This document shows, piece by piece, positions 8,033-17,087 of a stretch of DNA of 64,000 bases (positions are counted from its first letter, which is position 1; every line of letters starts with the position of its first letter). The position numbers were made by a program, and so were the translations under genes. Source of the DNA: Streptomyces sp. ML-6 (lineage in GTDB: Bacteria > Actinomycetota > Actinomycetes > Streptomycetales > Streptomycetaceae). The notes under the pieces were generated by a model. That model did no database searches. It saw nothing but the letters and a program-made list of their open reading frames with translations, and was not told the origin of the DNA. The stretch is taken from assembly GCF_030116705.1 (NCBI RefSeq), contig NZ_JAOTIK010000001.1:124001-188000 (forward strand). Direction: 5' to 3'.

Positions 8033-9940
8033 TCACTCGGAGAACAGTGCCGTCTCCGCCGCCGTACTGCTGAAGCCGTTGGTCGTCGTGATGCGCAGAC
8101 GGACGTCGTCCCCGGGCCGGAACTGACCGCGGTCGAGGTGGACCGTGGGCTCCTTGAGCCCGACGCCCAGGGTCTGCCAGGTGCGGCCCCCGTCCGCGCT
8201 GACCTGTGCGGAGTAGGAGAGGTCGGGCTCGAGGTCCTGGTCGAACTCCAGGGCCATGCCGAGCATGCCCTCCTCGGTGCCCGCGGACCGCACGGTCCGC
8301 AGTGCGGGCGGGCTGCCGCCCGGCCGGAAGGTGTCCATCACCTGACCGTCCACGACCAGTTCGACCGCCTCCGGAGCGGATCCGGCCGACGCCACCGCGT
8401 CGATCAGGCCGGTCCGGTCGGCGCTCGGCTCCAGTTCCGAGTTCAACTTGACCGGCACCTGGATCTCCTGCGGCGGTGTCCCCCCGGACTGCAGGATCCG
8501 CAGCACGGCCGTCGGGGCCTGTACGCCGTCCGCCGCCTCCTGCCCGGTCGGCGGGCTCGGGGGAACGGCCGACCGGTCCACCGGGTTGACGAACCGGATG
8601 CTGCCCTCGTGGCGGGTCAGGTTCACCGTCCCGACGACGCTGACGAGTTGTTCGGGCGCCCCGTCCGGGCCGGGACCCGCCCCCGCCTGTGCGCCGGGGC
8701 CCGTCGATGTCACCCTGGTCACGGTGCGCGTGGGGTGGCGGTCGTCGGGCCGCCCGCCGCTGCCACCGAGTCCCGCCCTGACCGTGGTGGTCAGCAGCGG
8801 AACCATCGGGGCTGGTTCGGGGACCGGGCCGGTGCCCGACACGAGGGCGTCCTCGGCGAGCAGGCGGCGCCGCACGCCCTCGTAGGTGTAGGAGCTGAGC
8901 CACTGGAAGTCGCAGTAGGTCATCACGTCGTGCCACTGATCCCCCGGCAGCGCCTTCATCGGCAGGCCCAGGGCCTCGTCGCCGACGTCGAAGCCGACGA
9001 ACGCGTGGGTCTCGTCGCCGAGCTGGCCGTCCTTGAAGGGGTAGTTCAGCAGGTCGTCGTGGCTCTCCCCACAGAATCCGGGGTGTCTGCGGCCCAGAGT
9101 GTGGGCCAATTCGTGGGCGCCGTACCAGTCGCCGTACGTGCCGTCGAAGTCCCAGCCGAAGTCGGCGGAGCCGGTTGGTCCCGACGCCACGGTGGTGGGG
9201 TCGGGCAGCGCGGGTATGCCCGCGGCGGCACCGCGCATGAAGAAGCCGCTGTCGGCCACCAGCCCGTAGTAGTGCGTGCGCTGGTCCCCGCCGGCGCTCA
9301 TGTCGAGCGACCGGATCGCGGCGAGCTGGGCATTGATGTCCTCGGGGCCGAATTGCGGCGGGACGACCGCGTCGACGACTCCGCGCGTGCTGATGACCTC
9401 GGCCACCGGATAGGCGCGCCGGAGCCAGGAGACCAGTGCCTGGTAGTCCTTCTCCCGTGGGGCGCGGACGGTGGCGGGACTGCCGAACGGATAGCGCACA
9501 CCCAGAATGCGCAGACGCAGCGGCGGCCCGGCCTTGAACCAGACCGTGGGTCCGGCAGAACCGGTGAGCGGCAGCGGGATCCCGCTGCCCGCGTCGACGA
9601 CGTTCACCGCCGTGACGCTGAGCGGGCCTTCGGCCGTCAGCCAGCTGGGCAGCAGGAAATTGAGGCTGAGTCCGGCGTCCCCACGGCACGTGGCGAGGTC
9701 GTGGGGCTGGACCGGATCGAGGGTGATCGCGTTGACGGAGGCGATCGTGCCGGCCGGTTCCGCCGGGGAGCTGCGAACGGCAATGGCGCCCCTCACGGAG
9801 ACTGCCGGGCCGGAGGTGCTCCTGAGATACAACCGGACGACAGTGGTCTTTCCCGCGATCAGGGTCACCGAGTGGTTGAGGTTCTGTACGGCTTGGGTGA
9901 TTTCCACTGCGTCCAGAACGCAATGCGGCTGCGAAACCAT
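8033..9940 (-). CDS. Metzincin-type metallopeptidase (HExxHxxGxxH), LodA/LodB operon
   Basis: 635 residues from an ATG at 9940. Residues 276-286 are HELAHTLGRRH, the zinc-binding motif of metzincin-like peptidases with all three histidines and the catalytic glutamate. A methionine that could form the Met-turn follows in DVMTYCDFQWLS. The first 140 residues (CVLDAVEITQAVQNLNHSVT, KTTVVRLYLRS) look like a beta-sandwich often found before this peptidase type. The C-terminal 250 residues hold Ser/Gly/Pro-rich linkers and an Ig-like domain (SYSAQVSADGGRTWQTLGV). There is no signal peptide, which is unusual for such an enzyme. It is the third gene of the LodA-LodB operon, 41 bp after LodB. By analogy with quinohemoprotein amine dehydrogenase maturation, it might process the oxidase, or it may act independently. 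Confidence 0.75.
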   Translation of the reverse strand: MVSQPHCVLDAVEITQAVQNLNHSVTLIAGKTTVVRLYLRSTSGPAVSVRGAIAVRSSPAEPAGTIASVNAITLDPVQPHDLATCRGDAGLSLNFLLPSWLTAEGPLSVTAVNVVDAGSGIPLPLTGSAGPTVWFKAGPPLRLRILGVRYPFGSPATVRAPREKDYQALVSWLRRAYPVAEVISTRGVVDAVVPPQFGPEDINAQLAAIRSLDMSAGGDQRTHYYGLVADSGFFMRGAAAGIPALPDPTTVASGPTGSADFGWDFDGTYGDWYGAHELAHTLGRRHPGFCGESHDDLLNYPFKDGQLGDETHAFVGFDVGDEALGLPMKALPGDQWHDVMTYCDFQWLSSYTYEGVRRRLLAEDALVSGTGPVPEPAPMVPLLTTTVRAGLGGSGGRPDDRHPTRTVTRVTSTGPGAQAGAGPGPDGAPEQLVSVVGTVNLTRHEGSIRFVNPVDRSAVPPSPPTGQEAADGVQAPTAVLRILQSGGTPPQEIQVPVKLNSELEPSADRTGLIDAVASAGSAPEAVELVVDGQVMDTFRPGGSPPALRTVRSAGTEEGMLGMALEFDQDLEPDLSYSAQVSADGGRTWQTLGVGLKEPTVHLDRGQFRPGDDVRLRITTTNGFSSTAAETALFSE

Positions 9941-9981
9941 GATGGAACCCCCAGAACGGGTGATTTGCCCCTCTGCCCACT

Positions 9982-11133
9982 CTACTCGCGGAGCCCCTGG
10001 CCGTCGTGTGGGCGGACGGCCCCCCGCCGTTGCCAGAACGGCAGTTCCGACCAGCGGGTTTCCATCGCGTACGCCTTCGCGTGATGGTGTACGTAGGCGG
10101 TGGCGACGCCGTCGAGGAAGTCCGTGTACGAGGCCAGGACCGGGCGGGGCGGCGCGCCCGCGAGGCACAGGGCCACGGCGAGGCCGGCGCGGGCTCCACT
10201 GTGCAGAGCGGTGAGGATGCCCTGCGAGGAGAGCGGGTCGAAGGCCAGTGCCGCGTCACCGGCGGCGAGCCAGCCCCGGCCGCCGTACGGCGTGAGGCGC
10301 AGGCCGTGGGCGGTGCTCCAGCGCGGAGCCGGCGGACCGGTGAAGTCCCCGGCCGTGAGGCGGGCGCCGATGTACCGGGTGCGCAGGGCGGCGCCCAGGA
10401 ACCCGTCGGGGGTGCGCAGGCGGGGGTCGGCGAGGTCGGGGTCCGTCAGATGAGCGACGATCCGGCCCACGGGGGTCAGCGTCGTGTACCACCATCCGCC
10501 CGGTACCGCTTCGACGACGGTCCTGGTCTCCCGGTCCGACTCCCCGCTGGTGGGGTTTTCCTGGCGTGACATCAGGACGTGAGCGGCAACCAACCGGTCC
10601 TGCCGCCGACGGACCGCTCGACGCCGGGCGAGGGCCGCGCGCCGTCCCGTCGCATCGACGGCCCAGGCGCAGCGCAGCTCCCTTGTGCTGTGCTCCTGGC
10701 GAACGAGCAGGCGCAGGCCGGGGCCGTCGTCCACGGCGTCCATGGCCCGCCCGCGGAGCGGCTCAGCGCCCGCCGCGTGGGCCGCTTCCCGCAGGAACGC
10801 GTCGAAGCGGAGGCGGTCCAGCTGCCATCCCGCGCCGTACGGGTCCTGCACCGGGCCGCGCTCGTGCAGCACGGGCGAGCCCCAGGAGACGTACATCCCG
10901 GTGGAGCGCAAGTGGGGCGCGGCGGTGCTGTCGGGCCACAGGTTCAGGTCGCGCAGCAGCGGGGCGGCGGCCGAGGGCAGGCTTTCGCCGACCTTGTGGG
11001 CGCACGCTGCGGGGGCGGGTGGGTCGTCCACGATCGCCACGCGCCGCCCGGCCCGCGCGAGCACGAGGGCGGCCACCGCGCCGGCCGGTCCCCCGCCGGC
11101 GACGACCGCGTCGTAGACGTCGTGACGCGTCAC
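9982..11133 (-). CDS. LodB-like FAD-dependent oxidoreductase
   Basis: 383 residues. The N-terminal dinucleotide fold is clear: DAVVAGGGPAGAVAALVLAR ending in VAIVDD. It is followed by the HKVGESLPSAAAPLL block characteristic of flavin-dependent tryptophan-halogenase/monooxygenase relatives. The second FAD motif is GWLAAGDAALAFDPLSSQG. LodB-type flavoproteins are required to generate the cysteine tryptophylquinone cofactor in LodA-like oxidases, probably by hydroxylating the tryptophan. The gene starts 34 bp after the LodA-like gene, which strongly supports that role. No halogenase Trp-x-Trp-x-Ile signature is seen. Confidence 0.85.
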   Translation of the reverse strand: MTRHDVYDAVVAGGGPAGAVAALVLARAGRRVAIVDDPPAPAACAHKVGESLPSAAAPLLRDLNLWPDSTAAPHLRSTGMYVSWGSPVLHERGPVQDPYGAGWQLDRLRFDAFLREAAHAAGAEPLRGRAMDAVDDGPGLRLLVRQEHSTRELRCAWAVDATGRRAALARRRAVRRRQDRLVAAHVLMSRQENPTSGESDRETRTVVEAVPGGWWYTTLTPVGRIVAHLTDPDLADPRLRTPDGFLGAALRTRYIGARLTAGDFTGPPAPRWSTAHGLRLTPYGGRGWLAAGDAALAFDPLSSQGILTALHSGARAGLAVALCLAGAPPRPVLASYTDFLDGVATAYVHHHAKAYAMETRWSELPFWQRRGAVRPHDGQGLRE

Positions 11134-11167
11134 CGTCGGCCGCCGGGGTGGGCCGTCGTGTGCCGGG

Positions 11168-13219
11168 TCATCGGTTGCCCGGGAAGCGGGCGACCTTCGC
11201 GATGTAGCCCGCCGACAGTTCCTCGTCGGGTTCCTCGGCGAGGGCGACGGCGGTCGCCAGGACGGCGTCCCGCAGCCGCTCGTCGGCGGCGAGCGGCACG
11301 TGCAGGCTCAGCAGGTTGCGGCCGTGTGGCGGGGCCGGCTCGGCGGGGAAGGAGACTTCGGACTCGACGAGCATCTCGGCGGGCAGCAGGGGGTCGTCGG
11401 TGACGCCCGGACGGCGTTCGACCAGGCCGAGCCTGCCGAAGTCCTTCACCATGGCGTTGATGGTGGCCTTGTAGGGCGAGGGCAGCCAGCGGTCCCAGGA
11501 GGCCCGCCGGTAGAACGCCTCAAGGCGCTCCTCACGCGGGCGCGTGGGGTCGAGGGCGATCAGATAGTCCTCCTCGGTGAGGACGTGGTTGGGCACCCGG
11601 GCGGGCCAGAACGTCGGCAGATACGGGTCGTACCGGCGTTCGTACCCGGAGCGGCAGCTCGCGGTGTCCGTCTGCCAGGGCACGGCCATCCAGCGGGTCA
11701 GGCCGCCGGGTCGTTGGGCGTACAGCGGCCCGTCGTACGACAGCGCGGTCTTCGGGGTGAGCACCTTGCCGTAGGAACGTTCCTGGCTGCTCCGCAGACG
11801 GATGCGAAACGGCGCGCTGTACAGCGTGGTGTGGCGCATCGGCCAGGTGATCTCGCAGCCGGGATGGAAGGCGTCGGCAAGGCAGAAGGACAGGGCCGCG
11901 CGGTCGAGGGCGGCGGGGCGGACGGCGAGCGGCAGCTGGTCGAGTTCCGTGTGCGTGGCGCCGGGACCGGGGACGTGGTCGGGGACGAAGTCGCCGCGGG
12001 TCCAGCGCTCCAGCAGCCGTGTCTGGAGCGGGGACAGGGCCAGGTGCTGGCGTGCGGAGACGGCGGGCAGGCTCATCGCGTCGCCGTAGACGGGCGGCCA
12101 GGGAATCGGTGATGTGCCGTCCCGGTCCGGGTCACGCATGGCCTTCGAGATCTGCCGGCGCAACTCCTTGTGGCGCGCGCCGGGGTCGGCGAGGGCGGCC
12201 AGCAGATCGGGGGCGAGGAAGTGTTCGCGTCCACCGTGTCCGAACAGGGTGGCCAGGCCCTGGTTGACCCATTGCAGATCGCACAGGCGTCGCAGGATGG
12301 GCAGGATGTCGTGTGTGAAGGAGACCTGCTCCGGTTCGGGGAGCATTCCGGCCGTGGTGAACGCGTCGCGGAGGAGGTCGTACAGCGTGCGCACGGACTT
12401 CAGTTCGGGCGCGTAGTTGGGCGGGCCGACCACCACCCAGGCCGGTTCGACGTGCAGCTTGCGGCCGTCGACACGGACCTCGGCGGTGACCGGGCCGTCG
12501 GAGACGTCGTCGTACCAGCCGTCGTTGTTGGCGAAGTCCTCGGCCTCCTTGAAGTCCACGGATTCGGAGACGCCCCGGCCGCCGATGAAGATCAGCCGCC
12601 CGGCCTCGTCGGTGCGCAGCTCGCCGAGGTAGACCGGGATGCGGAGGAACTTCCCTGTGTCAAAACACAGTTCGGGACCGCCTGATTGGTCGGGGCCCTG
12701 CACGGAGCGGGGGCCGGGGTCGATGACGAGCCCGTGGCGGTCCGCACCGGCGACCAGGGGGTTGCGGAGTTGGCTCTCGGCCGCCTGGTCGGCCTCTGGG
12801 ATGTCCAGGGCCAGCTGGAACTGGTACCAGTCGGCTTTCTTGTTGGCGACGTGCACGGTCCAGCGCACCTCGGCGTTGTCCGCGGTGAGCTCGGCCACCG
12901 GTTCCCCGGCCGCGTTGTAGCCGTAGATCCGGAACCGGGCCGCCTGCCGCTTCAGGGCGCCGGTCGCGTCCTTGTACGAGCCGGTGGGCAGTGGGGGCTC
13001 GTCGTCGGTCTCGGGGGCGAGGAAGAAACCGTCGGCGCTGTCGCCGACCCGGGCGACGCCGATCGCGGGGTGGATGGCGGCCCGCACGATCCGGGTGTCG
13101 CACGCCGGAGGCTCGGTGGACGGGGGCTGGACCGGGTCGGGCTCGGCGACCGGGATGCCGTTGGCGTGGTTGTCGTTCTCGAAGGGTCCTGAGGACGAGG
13201 AAGCAGAAGTGACGGCCAT
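11168..13219 (-). CDS. LodA-like CTQ-dependent amino acid oxidase
   Basis: 683 residues from an ATG at 13219. After about 40 variable residues it has the LodA/GoxA family opening (RIVRAAIHPAIGVARVGDS), then PPLPTGSYKDATGALKRQAA and RFRIYGYNAAG. The predicted cofactor residues are present: Cys446 in ALSFCLADAFHPGCE and Trp515 in RWMAVPWQTDTASC. Their spacing of 69 is close to Cys516/Trp581 of Marinomonas LodA. Members oxidise the epsilon- or alpha-amino group of free amino acids (lysine, glycine) with release of hydrogen peroxide, so the product may be antibacterial. Substrate specificity cannot be inferred. No signal peptide is visible. It is the first gene of the operon with LodB and the metallopeptidase. 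Confidence 0.85.
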   Translation of the reverse strand: MAVTSASSSSGPFENDNHANGIPVAEPDPVQPPSTEPPACDTRIVRAAIHPAIGVARVGDSADGFFLAPETDDEPPLPTGSYKDATGALKRQAARFRIYGYNAAGEPVAELTADNAEVRWTVHVANKKADWYQFQLALDIPEADQAAESQLRNPLVAGADRHGLVIDPGPRSVQGPDQSGGPELCFDTGKFLRIPVYLGELRTDEAGRLIFIGGRGVSESVDFKEAEDFANNDGWYDDVSDGPVTAEVRVDGRKLHVEPAWVVVGPPNYAPELKSVRTLYDLLRDAFTTAGMLPEPEQVSFTHDILPILRRLCDLQWVNQGLATLFGHGGREHFLAPDLLAALADPGARHKELRRQISKAMRDPDRDGTSPIPWPPVYGDAMSLPAVSARQHLALSPLQTRLLERWTRGDFVPDHVPGPGATHTELDQLPLAVRPAALDRAALSFCLADAFHPGCEITWPMRHTTLYSAPFRIRLRSSQERSYGKVLTPKTALSYDGPLYAQRPGGLTRWMAVPWQTDTASCRSGYERRYDPYLPTFWPARVPNHVLTEEDYLIALDPTRPREERLEAFYRRASWDRWLPSPYKATINAMVKDFGRLGLVERRPGVTDDPLLPAEMLVESEVSFPAEPAPPHGRNLLSLHVPLAADERLRDAVLATAVALAEEPDEELSAGYIAKVARFPGNR

Positions 13220-13771
13220 GACTCGATCTCCCGCGATGCGGCGCTACCAGGGGTGCACTCGGGTGCGCAGGGCTCGTGGAGTGTTGTGCAGGGGTGCATC
13301 GTCCGTACAGTTCTCCATGCTGACAAACAAGCATGCGACGCGCGACCGAAGGGCGGACCTGCACTCCTCACGGAGAGGCGGTCCCGCAGCGGCGCCCCGG
13401 GGTGAGCTTCGGTGAGTCGCATGTCACCCGGAACTCCACCAGACTGGGCAGTGGGCCCCGCGCCGCCTGATGTGGCTGCCACGCCCGTCGGCCCCGCCCG
13501 TGCGACGTCGGCGCCCCTGTGTCCGCGTGGTGCGGACAAACACGCAATCACCCGTCCACGAACCGGAATGGGGAAGCACCGTTACAGCCGCCGAACATGA
13601 CAGGCGGGACCGTCCGGGCAGCCGGACGCGCCGACGCGCGGTTGGTGCGTCTCCTGGACGCGGCCCGCGAGAGAACCCGGGAGGTGGACCGGCCACCGAG
13701 CACGACCACACCACTCGCCCCGCACATGGTCACGACGATCCTGGTCGGGAGGCACGGGTCACGGCCCACTT
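13220..13771. other. Upstream region of the LodA operon, no gene
   Basis: About 550 bp without a supported gene. It must hold the LodA promoter. The 13590-13720 part (MTGGTVRAAGRADARLVRLL) has coding-like base use, but I could not assign it. Confidence 0.3.
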
Positions 13772-13936
13772 CCTTCGGTCCTGGCGGGGTACAGCGCGGG
13801 GCAGTTGCCCTTCCTCGGGGCCGGTGCGCTGGTTCTGGCGTTCGTGGTGGGGTTCGGGCCGGCCGTGGGGGTGAGGTCCCGACGCCGTGTCGTGGACAGT
13901 TCGCTGCCCCATCCGCAGTCTGCGGGAGCCCGGTAG
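13772..13936 (+). pseudogene. 3' remnant of an MFS-type transporter
   Basis: The plus-strand frame ending at the TAG at 13934-13936 reads PSVLAGYSAGQLPFLGAGAL then VLAFVVGFGPAVGVRSRRR. This resembles the last transmembrane helix and charged tail of a major facilitator transporter. Nothing upstream in this frame continues it, so it is a scrap. The assignment rests on hydrophobicity pattern and is tentative. Confidence 0.35.
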
Positions 13937-13983
13937 GTCTCCCCGGACATCACACGGCCGCCGGCGGCTCCTCGGCGTAGGCA

Positions 13984-14020
13984 GCATGCAGGACCCGGAG
14001 TTCTTCCGGGTCCTGCATGC
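13984..14020. terminator. Perfect 16-bp hairpin
   Basis: Arms 13984-13999 and 14005-14020 (GCATGCAGGACCCGGA and its complement) around a five-base loop, with no mismatch. It lies 48 bp after the MFS remnant and about 257 bp beyond the stop of the leftward MFS gene. It could be a bidirectional factor-independent terminator of the U-tract-less Streptomyces type, or a leftover of a mobile element. Confidence 0.6.
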
Positions 14021-14276
14021 GCGGCGGGTCCCCGATGCGTGCGACAGGGGTACCGGGCGGCCACGAGTTCGTCGCGGCCGGCCAGGAGTTCATCACGGCG
14101 GCCACGGGAGGCCCGTCGAGCTCGTCTCGGCGGATCTCCTTCGTCAGCCGGGGCACTCTCCGGGCCCGTCGAGTCGGCGGGTCAGGATGCGCATCGTGCC
14201 ACCGGGCAGGACCTCAGCCTGCGTCCAGATCACGGACTTCCCGGTCCCGGAACGCCAGGTCTCAGGGGCGGGCGCG

Positions 14277-15479
14277 TCATGTTTCTGCACGTGTGGCAGG
14301 GAATGCCCGGGTTCGGGCGACGACGACGAGGAACGCTGCGATGGTCAGGCCAAGCGCGGTCCAGGCCAGGGCGGGGGCACTCGCGTGGGTGGCCAGGACC
14401 GCGCCGCCGACGATGCCACCACCGGCCACCGCCAGGTTGAACACGGTCACGAATACGGACTGGGCGGCGTCGGTGTGCTCGCCGGCCCGGTCGGCCAGGG
14501 CGGTCTGCAGCAGCGCGGGCGCGCCGCCGAAGCCGAGGCCCCAGACCGCGATCGCGACAGCGATCAGCACGGCGCCAAGGGCCGGGTTGGCCAGGGCGAG
14601 GCCGGCTGTGGCCATGAGGGTGAGCACGCCGAGCACGGTTGCTCGTAGGGCCCGGTCGATGAGCAGGCCGGTGGCGGTGATCCCGGCGAAGGAGGCGATG
14701 CCGAAGATCGCGAGCCCGATGTCGAGGCGCAGCCCGGTCGGGGCGAGCAGGGGTGCGGTATAGGTGTAGAGGATGTTGTGCGCGAGCCCCCACGCGAGTG
14801 CGACGACCAGCACCGCCCGGATACCGGGCAGCAGGATCACGCGCCGCAGCGGCAGATGCGCCGACGGCGCCTGGCCGGGGGCATCGGGCACGGCGGCGCC
14901 GATCCACGCGGCCAGGCCGGCCGCGGCCAGTGAGATCGCGGCGAATACCCACCGCCAGTCCACGAGCGAGCCGGCGAGTGCCCCCAGCGGGACTCCTGCG
15001 GCCAGCGCAATGGGTTGGCCGATCCCGGTGACGGTGAGCGCGCGTCCTTGCTGGGCGGGCGGGACGAGGCGGCGGGCGTACCCGGCCAGCACACCCCACA
15101 CGCGCGCGGCGGCCGCACCGGCGATGAACCGGGCCGCCAGGATCAGTGGGTACCCGGGTGCGAGCGCAGTGACGGTGTTGAACACCAGCAGCGTGAGCAC
15201 CGCGGCCAGCAGTACCTTCTTCCGGCTCACCCGTCGGGTCGCGGCCACGAGCGGGATCGCAGCGAGCACCGACCCGATCGCGTACAGCGTGACCAGCTGC
15301 CCCGCTGCGGATTCGGAGATCCTCAGCCCTGCCGAGAGTTGTGGGAGGAGTCCGGCGGGGATGGTCTCGGTGAAGATCGCGAGGAACCCCGCCGCGGCCA
15401 GCGCCAGCAGTGCCGCCCACGGCAACCTTGCGTGTTGAGTGTGTTCGGGCGTGGTGGTGGCGGGTGTTCCTGTGGTCAC
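14277..15479 (-). CDS. MFS transporter, DHA1/AraJ-like drug or sugar efflux
   Basis: 400 residues with about 12 hydrophobic helices. The first helix region GFLAIFTETIPAGLLPQLSA matches the DHA1 subgroup that includes AraJ and chloramphenicol-resistance exporters. The loop 2-3 motif RRVSRKKVLLAA is degenerate but recognisable. The motif C-like stretch IGQPIALAAGVPLGALAGSL lies in helix 5. The start is an ATG followed by a 20-residue hydrophilic tail. Its C-terminus is intact. The 5' end overlaps by a few bases the end of a leftward reductase remnant at 15476. Efflux of a small hydrophobic or sugar compound is the probable role. Confidence 0.85.
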   Translation of the reverse strand: MTTGTPATTTPEHTQHARLPWAALLALAAAGFLAIFTETIPAGLLPQLSAGLRISESAAGQLVTLYAIGSVLAAIPLVAATRRVSRKKVLLAAVLTLLVFNTVTALAPGYPLILAARFIAGAAAARVWGVLAGYARRLVPPAQQGRALTVTGIGQPIALAAGVPLGALAGSLVDWRWVFAAISLAAAGLAAWIGAAVPDAPGQAPSAHLPLRRVILLPGIRAVLVVALAWGLAHNILYTYTAPLLAPTGLRLDIGLAIFGIASFAGITATGLLIDRALRATVLGVLTLMATAGLALANPALGAVLIAVAIAVWGLGFGGAPALLQTALADRAGEHTDAAQSVFVTVFNLAVAGGGIVGGAVLATHASAPALAWTALGLTIAAFLVVVARTRAFPATRAET

Positions 15480-15612
15480 CGGCCGGCCTCGTCGAGGTCG
15501 CGGTGGCGCTGCATGTCGGCCGGCGAGGCCCAGTCGTCCTGTCCGTGCCCGGCCTCGATCGCGTCGGTGAGCAGTTCGGAGAGCAGATCGGCCATCGGGA
15601 GCCCGAGCCCGG
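15476..15612 (-). pseudogene. 3' end of an NAD(P)-dependent reductase-like gene
   Basis: The leftward frame ending at 15476 reads LGLPMADLLSELLTDAIEAG then HGQDDWASPADMQRHRDLDE. The 'AIEAGHGQDDWA' end is like the C-terminus of imine reductases and beta-hydroxyacid dehydrogenases. Upstream of about 15612 the likeness stops and the opposite strand becomes coding for a CGNR protein, so the rest has been lost at a rearrangement junction. It would have been co-transcribed with the MFS gene. Confidence 0.45.
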
Positions 15613-15615
15613 TCG

Positions 15616-16012
15616 AGGCGGCCTGGCCCGGCGGCTCCGTGAGGCGATCCACCGCATCGGCACCGCGATCGCCCACGACGAGCCGACGACCGAGACGGAT
15701 CGAGCCGTGCTCAACCGGCTCCTGCGCGACGAGCAGCTCTGCCCCGAACTCACCCAGACCGGGCTGCGCTGGCAGCCCATCACCGGACACCATGTGCGCG
15801 GCGCGCTCAGCCGCATCGCCCACGACGCCGTCACCCTCCTCGGCGGCCCCCAGCGCGGCCAGGTGAAGACCTGCCAGAACCCCGACTGCCGAGGCCTCTA
15901 CGTCGACACCAGCCAGGGCCAGAACCGCCGCTGGTGCTCGATGAACATCTGCGGCAACCGCGCAAAGAAGGCCCGCTTCCGCGACCCACGCACCCCCGCC
16001 GGCAACAACTGA
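15616..16012 (+). pseudogene. CGNR zinc-finger protein, 5'-truncated
   Basis: The plus frame from about 15616 reads ARRLREAIHRIGTAIAHDEP (end of the ABATE-type stress domain). It continues to a complete CGNR zinc finger near the end: TCQNPDCRGLYVDTSQGQNR then RWCSMNICGNRAKKARFR, with the four zinc cysteines and the CGNR signature. CGNR proteins are putative DNA-binding regulators of about 190 residues. The first 60 or so, including the usual 'LDFVNT' strand, are missing. Upstream sequence belongs to the opposite-strand reductase remnant. Any start codon would therefore be fortuitous, although an open frame does extend back to 15410. Confidence 0.7.
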
Positions 16013-17087
16013 CCTCCTACGCGCAGGCCACCTCTGCGCCAACACGAAGCAGCTGCGGCGTGGTGACCTCCTTCGCCGAGAAGCCCCGCCCCCGAGGCAG
16101 CATCGGAAGCGATCAGAAGTCGGCCCGACCGGTCCGCGAACGACTTCAACGGCGGGGTGGCCCCAGACGTCTTCGTTCTGGCGGTCGCCCCGGTCTCCTC
16201 CGAGGCGGGCCGTGATCAGGTCCCGGTCCGTGCCGCACACCCGGCGTGTGTTGTGGTCCTCGGTGGGCAGGCGCAAGCGTCCGTCCAGGAGGAGACAGGC
16301 ATGTGCGCCGCCGGACCAGGCAACCGACAGACGAGCGCAGTGGCCGGCACCGCGGCCTCGACGCACCTGCGCCGGAGGTCATCCGCACCGCGTGGGCCCT
16401 CGGCTCCGCGCTCGCCTCGGAGTATGAGCGAGCCGGCACACCACTCCTGAGCGGCCTCGTCCGCCTCGACGGGGACCGGGCCACGCACTCCGCGCGCCCC
16501 ACCGCGTGGCGCATCATCAGACGCTGCGGGCTGCCCGCCAACGCCGAACAGTTGCAGACCTTCGTGGACGTCTGCCGGGTACGCCGGTCTGCCCAGCGGC
16601 ACTACCGCGAGGCCTCCGGGCGCATCCGTGCCGCCCGGTGCAACCGTCCCGCGCCCCCGCAGGACACCGCCCGGCCCGCGCCCGTCCCCGCCCGCGGACA
16701 CGGAACCGGCAAGATCACTCCCTGGTCCAGGGAGCTGATGGAGGACCGGTGGTCTTCCAACAGTTCCTTGTGCCACGCAAGGGAGTTCGGCCGGTCTCGG
16801 TGTGGCAGAAGTATTCCATGGGTGCAGATCGGGCCGCGTGCGGGCGCGGGCCACGTGGCTGTCGTCAACTGACTGTGCCGGCAGCCGGACTTCTCAGCAC
16901 CGACGAGAGTCCGCGGTTCGGGGCCGGGGAGGTGGAGGCGTGGCTGCGCGGCCGTCGGCAAACCCGCGACGGGCTCACCCTGGTGTCCTGCCCCTGCGGC
17001 GGCAAGAGCGGTGCCGCGCTCTCACCACTCGGCCGGGCCGGGAAGGCCGAGCACCGTCGGGGCTGCCCATTCCAGTGGGAGTGCGGC
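16013..17087. other. Degenerate region, no supported gene
   Basis: Over 1 kb between the CGNR remnant and the MerR gene. The most gene-like stretch is a plus frame around 16377-16620 (SALASEYERAGTPLLSGLVR; PTAWRIIRRCGLPANAEQLQ). It has helical, regulator-like character, perhaps the tail of a helix-turn-helix protein, but I cannot name it. Another plus frame at 16930-17050 is cysteine-containing (VSCPCGGKSG) and unidentified. I see only decaying sequence here. Confidence 0.35.

Noticed and set aside
7863..10259. Alternative minus-strand frame of 798 codons overlapping the metallopeptidase
   Set aside because: Arg/Pro-rich and domain-free; the other minus frame carries the HExxHxxGxxH motif.
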